Below are positions 8,239 to 16,945 of a DNA stretch of 64,000 nt, one piece after another. The position numbers and the translations under genes were made by a program. Origin of the DNA: Paracoccus sp. S1E-3 (GTDB lineage: Bacteria; Pseudomonadota; Alphaproteobacteria; Rhodobacterales; Rhodobacteraceae); contig NZ_JACEMU010000007.1 in assembly GCF_013868135.1 (NCBI RefSeq), forward strand, positions 1 to 64,000, written 5' to 3'. Under the pieces are notes generated by a model. The model searched no databases. It was not told the DNA's origin and saw only the letters and a program-made list of their open reading frames with translations. The stretch's first letter is position 1, and every line of letters begins with the position of its first letter.

Positions 8239-9716
8239 CAGCGTGGGAGGGCCTCGCGCATGGCTTCAATGTGGCCCTGCAGCCCGACGTGCTGGCCTAT
8301 TGCCTGCTCGGGGTGACGCTTGGCACCTTCATCGGCGTGCTGCCGGGGATCGGGGCGATGGCGGCGATCTCGTTGCTGCTGCCGATCACCTTCTATATCA
8401 GCCCCGAGGCCGCGCTGGTGATGCTGGCGGGGGTGTATTACGGGGCGCAATATGGGGGGGCGGTGGCGTCCATCCTGCTGCGGCTGCCGGGCACGCCGCA
8501 ATCGGCCGTCACCACGCTGGACGGCTATCCCATGGCGCAGCAGGGGCGTGCGGGCGTCGCGCTGTTCGTGTCGATGGTGTCCTCCTTCGCGGGCTCCATG
8601 CTGGGCATCGTGGTGCTGGTGGTGCTGGCCGGCTGGCTGAGCGAGGCCGCCACCGCCTTCCGCTCGGCCGAATATGCGGCGATGATGGTCCTGGGGCTGG
8701 TCGCGGCGTCGACCATCGGGTCGGACCGGCCGGCCAAGGCCTTCGCCATGGTCACGCTGGGGCTGATCCTCGGCTGCGTGGGCACGGATGTGAATTCCGG
8801 GGCGCAGCGTTTCACCTTCGGCATCCCCGAGCTGATGGACGGCATCAACCTTGTCGCGCTGGCAATGGGTCTGTTCGGCGTGGCCGAGGTGATCGGCAAT
8901 ATCCGCAATGCAGAACGCCATGCCGCGCCCGAGCGTGTGACCTTCCGCCAGATGATGCCCAGCCGCGACGACCTGAAGCGCATGCCTGCCGCCACCCTGC
9001 GCGGCACCGCGCTCGGCAGTTTCTTCGGCGCGCTGCCCGGCACCGGATCGACGCTGTCGTCCTTCCTGTCCTACGCGGTCGAGCGCCGCGTGGCCCGCCA
9101 CCCCGAGCGTTTCGGCAAGGGCGCTGTCGAGGGCGTCGCAGGTCCCGAGGCCGCCAATAACGCCGCCGCCATCACCGCCTTCGTGCCCACACTGACGCTG
9201 GGGATTCCCGGCGATCCGATCATGGCGCTGATGCTGGGGGCGCTGGTGATCCATGGCATCCAGCCCGGTCCCGAAATGCTGACCGCGCGCCCTGACATGT
9301 TCTGGGGGCTGGTCGTCAGCTTCGGGATCGGCAACCTGCTGCTGCTGATCCTGAACCTGCCGCTGATCGGGATCTGGGTGTCGATGCTGCGCATCCCCTT
9401 CCGCTATCTGTATCCGGCGATCCTGATTTTCGTCTGCCTTGGCGTTTATTCGGTGCGTGGATCGGCCTTCGACATCGCCACCGTGGCGGTCGTGGGGCTC
9501 TGCGGCTATCTGCTGGCGCTGGCGCGTTTCAGCCCGGCGCTGCTGCTGCTGGGCTTTGTCCTCGGCCCGCTGATCGAGACGCATCTGCGCCGCGCCATGC
9601 TGATCTCGCGCGGGGATCCGATGGTGTTTCTGGAACGCCCCATCGCCTGCGCCTTCGTCATCGCGAGCGTGCTGCTGATTGGGCTTTCCATCTTCCAAAA
9701 CCTGCGCCGCCGCTGA
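8235..9716 (+). CDS. tctA: Tripartite tricarboxylate transporter large permease (TctA)
   Basis: Inner-membrane transport subunit of the TTT system, 493 residues with about 12 hydrophobic segments. TctA family motifs are clear: LGVTLGTFIGVLPGIGAMA at the N-terminus, YYGAQYGGAVASILLRLPGTPQSAVT, and the internal repeat form GALPGTGSTLSSFLSYAVERR and TLGIPGDPIMALMLGALVIHG. Shine-Dalgarno GGAG (8225-8228) lies 6 nt before the ATG. It is the last gene of the tctCBA unit; a second promoter/operator follows within 16 nt. Confidence 0.95.
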   Translation: MTAWEGLAHGFNVALQPDVLAYCLLGVTLGTFIGVLPGIGAMAAISLLLPITFYISPEAALVMLAGVYYGAQYGGAVASILLRLPGTPQSAVTTLDGYPMAQQGRAGVALFVSMVSSFAGSMLGIVVLVVLAGWLSEAATAFRSAEYAAMMVLGLVAASTIGSDRPAKAFAMVTLGLILGCVGTDVNSGAQRFTFGIPELMDGINLVALAMGLFGVAEVIGNIRNAERHAAPERVTFRQMMPSRDDLKRMPAATLRGTALGSFFGALPGTGSTLSSFLSYAVERRVARHPERFGKGAVEGVAGPEAANNAAAITAFVPTLTLGIPGDPIMALMLGALVIHGIQPGPEMLTARPDMFWGLVVSFGIGNLLLLILNLPLIGIWVSMLRIPFRYLYPAILIFVCLGVYSVRGSAFDIATVAVVGLCGYLLALARFSPALLLLGFVLGPLIETHLRRAMLISRGDPMVFLERPIACAFVIASVLLIGLSIFQNLRRR

Positions 9717-9731
9717 ACCTCATCTCGGCGC

Positions 9732-9760
9732 TTGACCGAATCGCGGCGCTTCCTTATCGA
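9732..9760 (+). promoter_or_regulatory. Promoter of the 17-kb catabolic operon
   Basis: TTGACC (9732-9737), a 17-nt spacer and TATCGA (9755-9760). It is closely related to the tctC promoter: identical -35, identical spacer start and identical spacing. The leader to the first ATG is about 35 nt. Confidence 0.65.
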
Positions 9761-9761
9761 A

Positions 9762-9775
9762 TTGGAACGGTCCAA
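9762..9775. promoter_or_regulatory. LacI-type operator, copy 2
   Basis: TTGGAACGGTCCAA matches the perfect palindrome upstream of tctC except for one base (A for C at the sixth position). It again begins 1-2 nt after the -10 element. The shared placement in two promoters argues for one repressor controlling both operons. Confidence 0.68.
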
Positions 9776-9799
9776 AGATCGGTGAGGGGGAGTTTTGCG

Positions 9800-10801
9800 A
9801 TGAAATGGGGTCTGATCGGGGCGAGCGCGATTGCCGAGGGGCGGATGATCGGCGCTTTGCGCGGCAACGGGGATGAGGTCGTGGCGGTCCAAAGCTCTGG
9901 CCAGACCCATGCCCACCGTTTCGCGGCCGAGAACGACATCGCTTTCGCCACCACCGGGATCGAGGATCTGCTGGCCCAGCCGGGGCTGGATGCGGTCTAT
10001 ATCTCGTCGACCAACGAAAAGCATTTCCCGCAGGCCATGGCGGCGATCGCGGCGGGCAAGCATGTGCTGTGCGAGAAGCCGCTGGCGATGACCGTGGCGG
10101 ATGCCGTCACCATGGTGCGCGCGGCGGAAGAAGCCGGTATCACCTTTGCCACCAATCACCACCTGCGCAACGCCGCCAGCCACCGCGCCATCCGCGATCT
10201 GCTGAAGGACGGCGCGATCGGCGAGGTGCTGAGCGCGCGGGTTTTCCACGCCGTGAACCTGCCGCAGGCGCTGCAGGGCTGGCGCGTCGACAATGCCGGC
10301 GCTGGCGGCGGCGTCATTCTGGACATCGTCGTCCATGATGCCGATACGGTGCGCTTCCATCTCGACGAAAACCCCGTGGATGTGGTGGCCATGACCACCG
10401 CGCACCGCATGGGGCAGGGCGTGGAAGACAGCGTGATGTCGGTCTGGTCCATGCCCTCGGGCGTGCAGGTGCAGGCGCATGAAAGCTTCACCCACGCCCA
10501 TGCCGGGACCGGCATCGAGTTCCACGGCACCGAGGGCTCGATCTTCGCGCGCGATGTGATGACCCAGCAGCCGATCGGAGAGATACTGATCCGCCGGGGT
10601 CTGGATTATACCCCCGTCAGCTTCGAACCCGAGGATCTCTATGCCCGCTCCGTCCGGCTGTTCGGGCAGGCGGTTGCGGGCCAGGGCCGCCCGGCGGCGG
10701 ATGGGCGCGACGGGGTGGCCTCGCTCGCGGTGGCCGAGGCGGTGGCGCAAGCGGCGCGCACGGGCACGCGCACGGCGGTGAATTATGGGGGATTGCTGTA
10801 A
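9800..10801 (+). CDS. Gfo/Idh/MocA family NAD(P)-dependent oxidoreductase
   Basis: 333-residue cytoplasmic oxidoreductase, probably acting on a sugar or cyclitol. The ATG at 9800 follows GAGGGGGAG; an in-frame GTG 18 nt upstream overlaps that ribosome site and is rejected. The Rossmann start WGLIGASAIAEGRMIGAL, the family signature CEKPLAMT (near residue 92) and GGGVILDIVVHDADTVRFHL (HDAD replaces the usual H-D/K catalytic stretch) place it with 1,5-anhydrofructose reductase-like members. First gene of the LacI-controlled operon; its TAA overlaps the next ATG by 1 nt. It may reduce or oxidise a keto-sugar produced by the GMC enzymes further down. Confidence 0.9.
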   Translation: MKWGLIGASAIAEGRMIGALRGNGDEVVAVQSSGQTHAHRFAAENDIAFATTGIEDLLAQPGLDAVYISSTNEKHFPQAMAAIAAGKHVLCEKPLAMTVADAVTMVRAAEEAGITFATNHHLRNAASHRAIRDLLKDGAIGEVLSARVFHAVNLPQALQGWRVDNAGAGGGVILDIVVHDADTVRFHLDENPVDVVAMTTAHRMGQGVEDSVMSVWSMPSGVQVQAHESFTHAHAGTGIEFHGTEGSIFARDVMTQQPIGEILIRRGLDYTPVSFEPEDLYARSVRLFGQAVAGQGRPAADGRDGVASLAVAEAVAQAARTGTRTAVNYGGLL

Positions 10802-12372
10802 TGTCGAAAGTCGTGTCCGGCGCGGAAGCCGCCGCCCGCATTCCCGATGACGCGGTGATCAGCGTCAGTTCGTCCTCGGGGCTGGGCTGCCCGGATGCGG
10901 TTCTGGCCGCCATCGGCGCCCGCTTCGATGCCGAGGGCCATCCGCGCAACCTGACCACGCTGCACCCGATTGCGGCGGGCGATATGTATGGCGTCAAGGG
11001 CGTCGATCACATCGCCAAGGACGGGCTGCTTTCGAAAATCGTGGCGGGGTCCTATCCCTCGGGGCCGTCCTCGCTGCCGATGCCGGAAATATGGCGCATG
11101 GTGGTCGAAAACCGGGTGGCCGCCTATAACGTGCCCTCGGGGATCATGTTCGACATGAACCGCGACGCCGGCGCGCGCCGGCCCGGCGTGCTGACGCAGG
11201 TGGGCCTTGAAACCTTCGCGGACCCGATCCGCGAGGGCTGCGCCATGAACGAGAGGGCTGCGGCCGAACCCATCGTGTTCCGGCGCGAGTTCAACGGCGA
11301 GACCTGGCTGCATTTCCCCAATATCATCCCCGACGTCGCCATCATCCGCGCCACCACCGCCGATGAGCATGGCAACCTGACCTATGAACACGAGGGCGCC
11401 TATCTGGGCGGCATGGAACAGGCGATCACCGCGAAGAACCATGGCGGGCTGGTCATTGCCCAGGTCAAGCGCGTCACCGCGCGCGGTTCGCTGCGCCCCC
11501 ATGACGTGCATGTGCCGGGCCATCTGGTCGATCTGATCGTGGTCGATCCCGATCAGCGCCAGACGACTGAAACCCCCTATGATCCGGCGATCTCGGGCCA
11601 GATCATGCGGCCCTGGGACAGCTTTACACTGGCCGAATACGGGGTCGAGAAGGTCATTGCCCGCCGCGCCGCGATGGAGCTGAAGCGCGGCCAGACGGCC
11701 AATCTGGGCTTTGGCATTTCCGCCATGGTGCCGCGCATCCTGCTGGAGGCGGGCCACCCCGAGGCGGTGACATGGGCCATCGAGCAGGGTGCGGTGGGCG
11801 GCATGCCCCTGACCGGCTTTGCCTTCGGCTGCGCGTCGAACGCCGATGCCTTCGTGCCCTCGCCGCAGCAATTCACCTATTTTCAGGGCGGCGGCTTTGA
11901 TCTGTCCTTCCTGTCTTTTCTGGAGGTGGACGTGGAGGGCAATGTCAACGTCTCGAAGCTGGGCAAGAAGCCTTACCTGACAGCAGGTTGCGGCGGGTTC
12001 GTCGACATCACAGCCAATGCGCCCGAAATCGTCTTCTCGGGTTTTTTCGAAGCCGGCGCCGATCTGGACCTGACCGAGGAAGGGCTTCGCGTCCGCACCC
12101 CCGGTAAATTCACCAAGATGGTCGAGGCCGTCGAGCATGTCACCTTCGCCGGTCAGCGCGCGCTGCGGCGTGGCCAGAAGGTGCTTTATATCACCGAGCG
12201 CTGCGTGATGCGGCTGACCGATCAGGGCCTTGTCGCCACCGAAATCATGCCGGGGATCGAGGCCGAGCGTGATATCGTGCAAGCCTCGCAAGGCCGGGTG
12301 AAGGTGGCCGATAACGCGGTGGTGATGCCCAAGGCGCTGCTGTCGACCTCGGCCATGGGGCTGGATCTGTGA
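10801..12372 (+). CDS. Acyl-CoA:acetate/3-ketoacid CoA-transferase, fused alpha-beta (family I)
   Basis: 523-residue protein with both family I CoA-transferase halves in one chain, like propionate CoA-transferase (Pct) and related enzymes. It moves CoA from a donor such as acetyl-CoA to a carboxylic acid through a glutamyl-CoA intermediate. The catalytic Glu is in the EQGAVGG motif, codon at 11782-11784 (residue 328). The N-terminal half has the VISVSSSSGLGCPDAVLAAIG and PIAAGDMYGVKGVDH segments of the CoA-binding fold. It overlaps both neighbours by 1 nt. With the crotonase and aldehyde dehydrogenase that follow it suggests activation and shortening of an acid side chain; the actual acid is unknown. 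Confidence 0.9.
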   Translation: MSKVVSGAEAAARIPDDAVISVSSSSGLGCPDAVLAAIGARFDAEGHPRNLTTLHPIAAGDMYGVKGVDHIAKDGLLSKIVAGSYPSGPSSLPMPEIWRMVVENRVAAYNVPSGIMFDMNRDAGARRPGVLTQVGLETFADPIREGCAMNERAAAEPIVFRREFNGETWLHFPNIIPDVAIIRATTADEHGNLTYEHEGAYLGGMEQAITAKNHGGLVIAQVKRVTARGSLRPHDVHVPGHLVDLIVVDPDQRQTTETPYDPAISGQIMRPWDSFTLAEYGVEKVIARRAAMELKRGQTANLGFGISAMVPRILLEAGHPEAVTWAIEQGAVGGMPLTGFAFGCASNADAFVPSPQQFTYFQGGGFDLSFLSFLEVDVEGNVNVSKLGKKPYLTAGCGGFVDITANAPEIVFSGFFEAGADLDLTEEGLRVRTPGKFTKMVEAVEHVTFAGQRALRRGQKVLYITERCVMRLTDQGLVATEIMPGIEAERDIVQASQGRVKVADNAVVMPKALLSTSAMGLDL

Positions 12373-13139
12373 TGGCCTCGCTGGATCTGACCGTCGATGG
12401 CGGCATCGCCAAACTGATGCTGAACAACCCGGCGCGGTTGAATGCCTTCACGCCCGACATGCTGGCGCAGCTGGAAAGCCATTGCGCCGCGCTGGAACGC
12501 GACCCGGACGTGCGCTGCGTGATCGTCGCGGGCGAGGGCGAGCGCGCCTTTTGCGCCGGTGCCGACATCACCGCCTGGGCGCCCCTGTCGCCCTTCGATT
12601 TCGCGCGGCACTGGGTCAGGGACGGGCACCGGATCTTCGACCGGCTGGCGCGGCTGTCCAAGCCCACCATCGCGGTGATCCATGCCCATGCCTTCGGCGG
12701 CGGGCTGGAACTGGCTGCCTGCTGCGACATCCGGGTGATGGGAAGCGCGGCGACGCTGGCGCTGCCGGAAAGCCAGGTCGGGATCGTGCCGGGCTGGTCG
12801 GGCACGCAGCGGCTGGCGCGCCTGCTGCCGGAACCGATGCTGAAGGAAATGGCGCTGTTCGGCCGCCGGATCAGCGCCGAGCGCGCGCTGTCCTGCGGTT
12901 TCGTGGCTGAGGTGGCCGAGATGCCCTTCGCCGCCGCGCTGGAGATTGCCGGGAAGCTGCTGACCACCTCGCCCCGCGCCACCGAGGTCGCCAAATACAT
13001 GATCCACGCCGCGGCCGGCGAGGATCGCGACGCGATGATCGAGGCGCTTGGCTCGGGCATGATCGCCGCCAGCGCCGACAAGGCCGAAGGCGTCACCGCC
13101 TTCACTGAAAAACGCAAACCCGTCTTTCCGGGGAAATGA
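12372..13139 (+). CDS. Enoyl-CoA hydratase/isomerase (crotonase) family protein
   Basis: 255-residue crotonase-fold protein acting on an acyl-CoA thioester. The ATG at 12372 overlaps the CoA-transferase stop by 1 nt. Oxyanion-hole segments are visible: GEGERAFCAGADITAW near residues 56-71 and IHAHAFGGGLELAACCDIRV near 105-124; the later IVPGWSGTQRLARLLP stretch is also typical. The family includes hydratases, isomerases and hydroxycinnamoyl-CoA hydratase-lyases, so the reaction is open. Being placed directly before an aldehyde dehydrogenase is compatible with a lyase that releases an aldehyde, but this is inference. Confidence 0.9.
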   Translation: MASLDLTVDGGIAKLMLNNPARLNAFTPDMLAQLESHCAALERDPDVRCVIVAGEGERAFCAGADITAWAPLSPFDFARHWVRDGHRIFDRLARLSKPTIAVIHAHAFGGGLELAACCDIRVMGSAATLALPESQVGIVPGWSGTQRLARLLPEPMLKEMALFGRRISAERALSCGFVAEVAEMPFAAALEIAGKLLTTSPRATEVAKYMIHAAAGEDRDAMIEALGSGMIAASADKAEGVTAFTEKRKPVFPGK

Positions 13140-13140
13140 C

Positions 13141-14664
13141 ATGACCGACATGACCGTAATCGCCGCCTCTGGCGCGCAACTTCCCGAATCCTTCGCCGGA
13201 CGCCATCTGATCGACGGGGCGTGGCTGGACAGCGCGGACGGCGCCAGTTTCGAGCGCATCTCGCCCTCGCACAGGGTGGTGGTCAGCCGCTCCGCCAAGG
13301 GCGGCGAGGCCGAGGTGCTGGCCGCCATCGCCGCCGCCCGCGCGGCTTTCGATCAGGGCGACTGGCCGATGCTGGCTGGCAAGGACCGTGCGGCGCTGCT
13401 GAACCGGGTGGCCGATCTGATCGACCGCGACCGCGAACGCATCGCGCTGATCGAGGTGCTGGAATCGGGCAAACCCATCGCGCAGGCGCGTGGCGAGATC
13501 GAGGGTGCCGCCGATCTGTGGCGCTATGCCGCGGCGCTGGCGCGCACCGTTCATGGCGACAGCCACAACAGCCTCGGCCCCGATATGCTGGGGGTGGTGC
13601 TGAAGGAACCGATCGGGGTCGCATCCATCATCACGCCGTGGAATTTCCCCTTCCTGATTGTCAGCCAGAAGCTGCCCTTCGCATTGGCGGCGGGCTGCAC
13701 GGCGGTGGTCAAGCCGTCGGAAATGACACCCTCGACTACGGTCATCCTTGGCGAATTGCTGATCGAGGCCGGGTTGCCGGCGGGGGTGGTCAATATCGTG
13801 CTGGGCTATGGCGATCCGGTGGGGGCGATCATGTCTTCGGACCCGCGTGTCGATATGGTCAGCTTCACCGGCTCGACCGCCGTGGGCAAGCGGATCGTGG
13901 CGGCGGCCTCGGCCACGCTGAAGAAGGTCTCGCTGGAACTGGGCGGCAAGAACCCGCAGGTGATCTTCCCCGATGCCGATCTGGATGCGGCGGCCGATGC
14001 CATCGCCTTTGGCGTCTATTTCAATGCCGGCGAATGCTGCAATTCGGGCAGCCGCATCATTGTGCATCAGGATGTGGCCGAGGATCTGCTGGACCGGGTG
14101 GCGAAGCTGTCGGCGAAGGTGCCCTTCGGCGATCCGCTGAACGAGGCGACGCAGGTCGGCGCCATCATCTCGGATGCGCATCTGCAGAAGATCGACGGCT
14201 ATGTGCAGCAGGCCAAAGCTGATGGCGCGCGGGTGCTGACCGGCGGCGAAGCCCTCGCGGTGCCGGGTCTCGGCGGCCAGTTCTATGGTCCGACCGTTGT
14301 CGCGGGCGTCACCCCCGACATGGCGATCGCGCGCGAGGAGGTCTTCGGCCCGGTCCTGTCGGTGCTGACCTTCCGCGACGAGGACGAGGCGATTCGTCTG
14401 GCCAATGGCGCCGCCTATGGCCTGTCAGCCGGGGTCTGGAGCCGCGACATCCACACCTGTCTGAATTTCGCCCGCAAGGTGCAGGCCGGGACCGTCTGGA
14501 CGAACACATGGATGGACGGCTTTGCGGAAATGCCGTTTGGTGGGGTCAAGGAAAGCGGCCTCGGGCGCGAGCTGGGCCGCTATGGGCTGGAGGAATACCT
14601 GGAGGTCAAGACGGTCCAGATGCGCGTGGCGCGGGGCCGCAGCCCTTGGGTGAACGACGGCTGA
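13141..14664 (+). CDS. NAD(P)+-dependent aldehyde dehydrogenase family protein
   Basis: 507-residue aldehyde dehydrogenase that oxidises an aldehyde to the acid. The catalytic Cys is residue 300 in GECC (bases 14038-14040), and the general base Glu lies in LELGGKNP near residue 268. Substrate-tunnel motif [13 protein letters not shown]-binding GSTAVGK and the C-terminal [13 protein letters not shown] are all intact. It starts 1 nt after the crotonase stop. It is closest in appearance to betaine-aldehyde/gamma-aminobutyraldehyde-type enzymes, which gives little substrate information. It could oxidise an aldehyde made by the crotonase or the DUF993 protein of the same operon. Confidence 0.92.
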   Translation: MTDMTVIAASGAQLPESFAGRHLIDGAWLDSADGASFERISPSHRVVVSRSAKGGEAEVLAAIAAARAAFDQGDWPMLAGKDRAALLNRVADLIDRDRERIALIEVLESGKPIAQARGEIEGAADLWRYAAALARTVHGDSHNSLGPDMLGVVLKEPIGVASIITPWNFPFLIVSQKLPFALAAGCTAVVKPSEMTPSTTVILGELLIEAGLPAGVVNIVLGYGDPVGAIMSSDPRVDMVSFTGSTAVGKRIVAAASATLKKVSLELGGKNPQVIFPDADLDAAADAIAFGVYFNAGECCNSGSRIIVHQDVAEDLLDRVAKLSAKVPFGDPLNEATQVGAIISDAHLQKIDGYVQQAKADGARVLTGGEALAVPGLGGQFYGPTVVAGVTPDMAIAREEVFGPVLSVLTFRDEDEAIRLANGAAYGLSAGVWSRDIHTCLNFARKVQAGTVWTNTWMDGFAEMPFGGVKESGLGRELGRYGLEEYLEVKTVQMRVARGRSPWVNDG

Positions 14665-14705
14665 CGGGCCAACCGTCGGCACAAAACGCAAAAGGGGAGG
14701 ATACC

Positions 14706-15962
14706 ATGCGTTTGAAACTGAAACTGGCGACCACCGCGGCAATGGCGCTTGGCCTGACGGCCGGGATGGCCGTGGCTGAGGATGTGGAAGTCCTTCACTG
14801 GTGGACCGCCGGGGGCGAGGCCGCGGCGCTGAACGTCCTGAAGGAGGATCTGGCCGGCAAGGGCATCGGCTGGAAGGACATGCCGGTCGCCGGTGGCGGC
14901 GGCGAGGCCGCAATGACCGCGCTGCGTGCCCGCGTGACCGCCGGCAACCCACCGACCGCCGTGCAGATGCTGGGCTTCGACATCCTCGACTGGGCCAATC
15001 AGGGCGACGTGCTGGCCAACCTCGACGAGGCCGCGGCGGCCGAGGGCTGGGACGCGGTGATCCCGGCGGCGATCCAGAAATTCGCCAAGCCGAACGGCCA
15101 CTGGATCGCGGCCCCGGTCAATGTCCATTCGACCAACTGGGTCTGGGCCAACAAGGCGGTTCTGGACGAACTGGGCATCGCCCAGCCGACCACCTGGGAC
15201 GAATTCATCGCCGCCCTTCAGAAGGTGAAGGATTCGGGCAAGGTTGCGCTCGCCCATGGCGGTCAGCCCTGGCAGGAAGCGACGATCTTCGACAGCGCCG
15301 TGCTGGCCTCGGGCGGCCCGGAATTCTATCAGAAAGCGATGATCGATCTCGATCCCGAGGCGCTGAACTCGCCCGAGATGGTCGCCGCCTTCGACAAGAT
15401 GGCGCAGCTGCGCGGTTTCGTCGACGACAACTTCTCGGGCCGGGACTGGAACCTCGCCTCGGCCATGGTCATCAATGGCGAGGCCGCCTTCCAGATCATG
15501 GGCGACTGGGCCAAGGGTGAGTTCCTGCGCGCGGGCAAGAAACCGGGCACCGATTTCCTGTGCTTCCGCGTGCCGGGGACCGAAGGCGTCGTGACCTTCA
15601 ACAGCGACGAATTCGTCATGTTCAAGCAGAAGGATCCGGCCGCACAGGCCGCGCAGATGGAAATGGCCAAGGCGGTGGAATCCCCCGGCTTCCAGTCGGC
15701 CTTCAATATCGTCAAGGGCTCGGTCCCGGCGCGCACCGACGTGTCGGACGAAGGCTTCGACGATTGCGGCAAGCAGGGCATCAAGGACCTGAAAGCCGCG
15801 TCCGAGGCCGGCACGCTGCTGGGCTCGATGGGCCATGGCCACGCCAACCCGGCGGCGGTGAAAAACGCGATGTATGATGTCATCACCGCGCATTTCAACG
15901 GCGAATACGACAGCGCGCAGGCCGCCGAGGAACTGGCCGCCGCCGTCGAGGGCGCCCAGTAA
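14706..15962 (+). CDS. CUT1 sugar ABC transporter substrate-binding protein
   Basis: 418-residue periplasmic sugar-binding protein. The true start is the ATG after AAAAGGGGAGGATACC; the frame runs upstream into the aldehyde dehydrogenase but without a start signal. Signal peptide [20 protein letters not shown] with cleavage near residue 23. The mature start [20 protein letters not shown] and the [20 protein letters not shown] motif are typical of glucose/mannose-type binding proteins (GtsA-like), so a hexose or a glycoside is a reasonable ligand guess. A 10-bp stem-loop follows the stop. It belongs to the 17-kb operon; no separate promoter is evident in the 41-nt gap before it. Confidence 0.92.
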   Translation: MRLKLKLATTAAMALGLTAGMAVAEDVEVLHWWTAGGEAAALNVLKEDLAGKGIGWKDMPVAGGGGEAAMTALRARVTAGNPPTAVQMLGFDILDWANQGDVLANLDEAAAAEGWDAVIPAAIQKFAKPNGHWIAAPVNVHSTNWVWANKAVLDELGIAQPTTWDEFIAALQKVKDSGKVALAHGGQPWQEATIFDSAVLASGGPEFYQKAMIDLDPEALNSPEMVAAFDKMAQLRGFVDDNFSGRDWNLASAMVINGEAAFQIMGDWAKGEFLRAGKKPGTDFLCFRVPGTEGVVTFNSDEFVMFKQKDPAAQAAQMEMAKAVESPGFQSAFNIVKGSVPARTDVSDEGFDDCGKQGIKDLKAASEAGTLLGSMGHGHANPAAVKNAMYDVITAHFNGEYDSAQAAEELAAAVEGAQ

Positions 15963-15970
15963 TCGCATCG

Positions 15971-16002
15971 GCTGGCGGCGGCCCCCGCGGGTCGCCGCCA
16001 GC
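15971..16002 (+). promoter_or_regulatory. Intercistronic stem-loop after the sugar-binding protein gene
   Basis: GCTGGCGGCG (15971-15980) pairs perfectly with CGCCGCCAGC (15993-16002) around a 12-nt GC-rich loop. No T-run follows. Like the hairpin after dctP, it sits between a binding-protein gene and its permease genes and probably protects the upstream message or thins transcription into the permeases. Confidence 0.55.
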
Positions 16003-16045
16003 GCGGGCCGCGCCCGCATGTCACGTCAAGGGGGAGGGGGGAAAC

Positions 16046-16945
16046 ATGGCCCGGTCAGTCCGCGCGCCAAGGGATCTGCGCACCGTTCTGCAGGATATCC
16101 TGCCGAAACTGGTGCTGTCGCCGTCATTGGCGGCGATGCTGGTCTTCGTCTACGGCTTCATCATCTACACGGTCTTTCTGTCCTTCACGAACAGCAAGAT
16201 GCTGCCCAGTTACGACCTGATCGGGCTGGACAATTATGTCCGCCTGTTCGGCCTGTCGGCCTGGACCACGGCGCTGATCAACCTGGCGATCTTTGCCAGC
16301 CTGTATATCACCATCTGCATCGCCATCGGGCTGCTGCTGGCGATTTTCCTCGACCAGAAGATCCGGGGCGAGGGGGTGCTGCGCCCGATCTACCTCTATC
16401 CCATGGCGCTTTCCTTCATTGTTACCGGGACGGCGTGGAAATGGCTGCTGGATCCGGGCATCGGGCTGGAAAACACCATGCACCTGTGGGGTTGGGACAG
16501 CTTCAAGTTCGGCTGGATCAAGGACCGCAATTACGCGATCTATACGCTGGTGATCGCGGCCGTCTGGCAATCCTCCGGCTTCGTGATGGCGATGTTCCTC
16601 GCCGGCCTGCGCGGCATCGACAACGAGATGCTGAAGGCCGCGCAGATCGACGGCGCGTCGAACTGGCAGCTGTATCGCCGCATCGTCATTCCGCTGCTGC
16701 GTCCCGCCTTTCTGTCGGCCTTCGTGATCCTCGCCCATCTCGCGATCAAGTCCTATGACCTGGTGATCGCGCTGACCGGCGGCGGTCCGGGACGTGCGAC
16801 CGAGCTGCCCGCGACCTTCATGTATTCCTATACCTTCACCCGCAACCAGATGGGCGTTGGGGCTGCCTCGGCGGTCATCATGCTGATGGGGGTGGCCGCG
16901 ATCATGATCCCCTACATCTATGCCGAACTGAAGGAGCAGAAGTGA
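16046..16945 (+). CDS. CUT1 sugar ABC transporter permease (MalF-like)
   Basis: 299-residue inner-membrane permease with six hydrophobic segments, the first near residues 28-50. The EAA loop that docks on the ATPase reads EMLKAAQIDGASNWQLYRRIVIPLLRP near residues 193-219, a good match to the family pattern EAA-G-I-LP. The ATG follows AAGGGGGAGGGGGGAAAC. Its stop overlaps the next permease start by 1 nt. Works with the second permease, the ATPase and the binding protein in sugar uptake. Confidence 0.93.
   Translation: MARSVRAPRDLRTVLQDILPKLVLSPSLAAMLVFVYGFIIYTVFLSFTNSKMLPSYDLIGLDNYVRLFGLSAWTTALINLAIFASLYITICIAIGLLLAIFLDQKIRGEGVLRPIYLYPMALSFIVTGTAWKWLLDPGIGLENTMHLWGWDSFKFGWIKDRNYAIYTLVIAAVWQSSGFVMAMFLAGLRGIDNEMLKAAQIDGASNWQLYRRIVIPLLRPAFLSAFVILAHLAIKSYDLVIALTGGGPGRATELPATFMYSYTFTRNQMGVGAASAVIMLMGVAAIMIPYIYAELKEQK

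Noticed and set aside
6575..8269. 564-codon minus-strand open frame across tctC and tctB
   Set aside because: Antisense shadow produced by GC bias; rich in Arg, Gly, His and Gln with no domain, while the plus strand encodes clear transporter subunits.
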